From Brumimicrobium sp965656195 (GTDB taxonomy: Bacteria; Bacteroidota; Bacteroidia; Flavobacteriales_D; Crocinitomicaceae): a stretch of 45,887 bases of DNA. Both the position numbers and the translations under genes were made by a program. The notes under the pieces are model-generated. The model was not told where the DNA came from. It made no database searches and saw nothing but the letters and a program-made list of their open reading frames with translations. Position 1 is the first letter of the stretch; every line of letters begins with the position of its first letter. Location of the stretch: NCBI GenBank assembly GCA_965656195.1, contig CBFHJL010000006.1:1-45887 (forward strand), in the 5' to 3' direction. This document shows, piece by piece, positions 44,338 through 45,887 of the stretch.

Positions 44338-45087
44338 ATGGCGTATAATGTTTTAATCATTGATGACGAGAGTAGAACAAGGTCTTTATTGGCAAATATG
44401 TTAATGAGAATGGATGCTTCATTAAATGTGCATCAGGATGGAGAAAGCGTTTCTACAGGCATTAAGGCTATCAATGAGATTAATCCAGATATAGTATTGC
44501 TAGATATACAGTTGCCCGATGGAACTGGATTCGATATTTTAGAACAGATAGGAGAACGTGATTTTCAAGTGATATTTATTACCGCCCACGAAGAGTTTGC
44601 AATTCGTGCCATCAAGTCTTCTGCCTTAGACTACATACTTAAACCCGTTGATCGCCAAGAGCTCTCTGGTGCTATCCAGAGAGCTGTAGAGTCTATTGAA
44701 AATGAGGTCAATGAGCATGACAAGTATGAAACAGTAATCAACAATATTCAAAGTGATCAAAAAAAGATGGTTCTCCGGACTAGCGAGTCCCTTTTCATTG
44801 TTGACTTAGACAGTATAGTGCGTTGTAAATCTGAAAACAATTATACTACTTTTTATCTTGATGACGGAAGGAAAATTGTGACTTCGAGAACGATGAAGGA
44901 GCATGAAGAGGCATTATCATATCCCCATTTTATGCGTTGTCATCGCTCACATATTATTAATTTGAACTTTGTAAATCGGTTCAATAAAAATGATGGTGGT
45001 ATGATCATTATGAAAAATGATGACGAAGTCCCTTTGTCAAGAAAGTTCCGAGATAAATTTTTCGAAATTTTGGAAAAAATGTCATAA
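44338..45087 (+). CDS. LytTR-family response regulator
   Basis: This 249-residue protein has a receiver domain (residues 1-120): acidic pocket Asp9/Asp10, phosphoacceptor Asp56 in IVLLDIQLPDGTGFDIL, the switch Thr in FITAHEEFAI and the KPVD lysine. The C-terminal LytTR DNA-binding domain (about 145-245) has FIVDLDSIVRCKSENNYTTF followed by FMRCHRSHIINLNFVNRF. LytTR proteins bind pairs of short direct repeats about 21 bp apart. The kinase gene is directly upstream. Targets are not evident; a 21-bp-period repeat lies upstream of the peptide genes at 8914-8944 in this window, but a link is only a guess. Confidence 0.94.
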   Translation: MAYNVLIIDDESRTRSLLANMLMRMDASLNVHQDGESVSTGIKAINEINPDIVLLDIQLPDGTGFDILEQIGERDFQVIFITAHEEFAIRAIKSSALDYILKPVDRQELSGAIQRAVESIENEVNEHDKYETVINNIQSDQKKMVLRTSESLFIVDLDSIVRCKSENNYTTFYLDDGRKIVTSRTMKEHEEALSYPHFMRCHRSHIINLNFVNRFNKNDGGMIIMKNDDEVPLSRKFRDKFFEILEKMS

Positions 45088-45114
45088 AAAAAGACGGCTA
45101 AGAGCCGCCTTTTA
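45088..45114. terminator. Terminator between the regulator and yceI-like genes
   Basis: CGGCT (45095-45099) pairs with AGCCG (45103-45107), extended by AAG/CTT after one mismatch and flanked by A and T runs. It can stop both converging genes. Confidence 0.7.
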
Positions 45115-45134
45115 AAACTCAAATATATAGTCTT

Positions 45135-45671
45135 TTATGCCATGGGAGTGAATTGAACCTCAGCCATTATTTTCACTTCGTCACTAACTAGCACACCCCC
45201 TGTTTCTAGTGTTGAATTCCAGTTTAGCCCCCATTCTTTTCGGTTTATTTTACCTGTTATTGAAAAACCGGCTTTTTGGTTTCCCCAAGGGTCCTTTGCG
45301 GTACCTCCAAATTCTACATCTAGCGATACTGGTTTTGTGACACCTACAATCGTAAGATCACCTTTCAAAGTATAATTATGGTCATCTAGTTTTTCAAATG
45401 AGGTACCTTCAAACTTCAATTCCGAGTGATTTTCTACATTAAAGAAGTCTTCACTTTTAAGATGTTTATCTCGATCAGTATTATTTGTATACACGGAATT
45501 AGATTTAATTGTAGCACTTACTTTTGCGCTCTCAAAATCATTTCCATTTGCCTTGATTTCAGCATTGAAATCAGTGAATTCACCTTTAACATTTGTGATC
45601 ATCAGGTGCTTTACTTTAAAAAGTAACTCGCTGTGTGTTGGGTCTAGAACCCAAGTTGTAATATCTGCCAT
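45135..45671 (-). CDS. YceI-family lipocalin-like protein
   Basis: This 178-residue protein matches YceI: TTWVLDPTHSELLFKVKHLM at the start, GEFTDFNAEI, a central KHLKSEDFFNVENHSELKFE block, the LTIVGVTKPVSLDVEF strand and the end KINRKEWGLNWNSTLETGGV. The fold is a beta-barrel that binds polyisoprenoid or fatty-acid-like lipids. No signal peptide is present, so this copy should be cytoplasmic, unlike E. coli YceI. It is probably monocistronic. The lipid ligand is not predictable from sequence. Confidence 0.92.
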   Translation of the reverse strand: MADITTWVLDPTHSELLFKVKHLMITNVKGEFTDFNAEIKANGNDFESAKVSATIKSNSVYTNNTDRDKHLKSEDFFNVENHSELKFEGTSFEKLDDHNYTLKGDLTIVGVTKPVSLDVEFGGTAKDPWGNQKAGFSITGKINRKEWGLNWNSTLETGGVLVSDEVKIMAEVQFTPMA

Positions 45672-45775
45672 TTTTTCTTTGTTTTTAATTGTTGATACAA
45701 AGTTGTGACATTATCACTCAGTTTTCATTCACATAGGTTAAGAAAACTATTATTTGAAGTAAGATGCAAATATTT

Positions 45776-45887
45776 CTAGAGTTTTCCTTGCACAAAGGTG
45801 TCATTTCCATCATCCCACACTGTAAGTTTCCCATTGTATTTGCATCCTTGGTCTATGTTGATCACATTTCCAATTATTCGCGGAGTA
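45776..45887 (-). CDS. C-terminal end of a probable metallophosphoesterase, cut by the window edge
   Basis: On the reverse strand an open frame enters from the right edge and ends at TAG (45776-45778). It encodes 36 residues: TPRIIGNVINIDQGCKYNGK, then LTVWDDGNDTFVQGKL. The N-I-D-x-G-x-x-Y-x-G-K-L pattern is the usual C-terminal strand of calcineurin-like Ser/Thr phosphatase or Ap4A hydrolase-type enzymes. The catalytic part is outside the window, so identity is tentative. Confidence 0.5.
   Translation of the reverse strand, partial: TPRIIGNVINIDQGCKYNGKLTVWDDGNDTFVQGKL

Noticed and set aside
1..45887. tRNA genes, CRISPR arrays, insertion sequences, prophage or integrative-element ends
   Set aside because: No tRNA cloverleaf with a GTTC-A T-arm, no regularly spaced repeats, no transposase or integrase, and no flanking direct repeats were found by reading.

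Overview
The window looks like a chromosomal stretch of a Bacteroidota bacterium, most likely a free-living member of Flavobacteriia or a relative. It is AT-rich. It carries a SusC/SusD outer-membrane uptake pair, DUF4271 next to a uroporphyrinogen-III synthase-like gene, and an ATP synthase operon without atpD/atpC. Many genes are preceded by the Bacteroidota promoter signature (TTG, about 19 bases, TAnnTTTG) and have no clear Shine-Dalgarno sequence. A run of 96 Ns at 41604-41699 marks a scaffold join, so this is a draft or metagenome assembly.

Layout. 1-382: RNase HI, cut by the window edge. 485-7046: a four-gene efflux operon (TetR regulator, TolC-like channel, lipoprotein adaptor, RND pump) ending in a strong terminator. 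7101-8222: a GT4 glycosyltransferase. 8369-8944: a compact minus-strand locus of two short genes missing from ordinary ORF calling. They encode 52- and 45-residue peptides with an identical MKNLKKFEGK start, a KGG double-glycine motif and unrelated C-terminal cores. Each has the same 70-bp upstream block, and a terminator follows; this is the most unusual feature of the window. 9019-10833: a GH113-like lipoprotein and lipoprotein MsrA. 11016-15994: atpB-E-F-H-A-G. 16093-17799: SulP anion transporter. 17820-19170 (minus): plsC-like, gatC and a small lipoprotein. 19262-22038: trpS and an oligopeptide-type binding lipoprotein.

22185-31550 is a same-strand run: GT2 and GT9 glycosyltransferases, a divergent DUF2064 protein, SusC, SusD, an SSS-family sodium symporter and a metallophosphoesterase-like protein that has lost most of its metal ligands. 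SusD, symporter and phosphoesterase-like genes overlap and are probably translated together. The likely logic is capture at the outer membrane, import across the inner membrane by the symporter, and processing or sensing by the last protein; the substrate is unknown.

31589-37759: glutaryl-CoA dehydrogenase-like enzyme, DUF4271, HemD-like protein, PBP1A and scoA. 37808-42038 (minus): a 706-residue secreted protein of unknown function, a long-chain polyprenyl diphosphate synthase and a tandem universal stress protein split by the N-run. 42203-45087: a TPR-containing LytS-type histidine kinase and its LytTR response regulator. 45135-45887 (minus): a YceI protein and the C-terminal end of a probable metallophosphoesterase. 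No tRNA, rRNA, insertion sequence, CRISPR array or prophage was seen.
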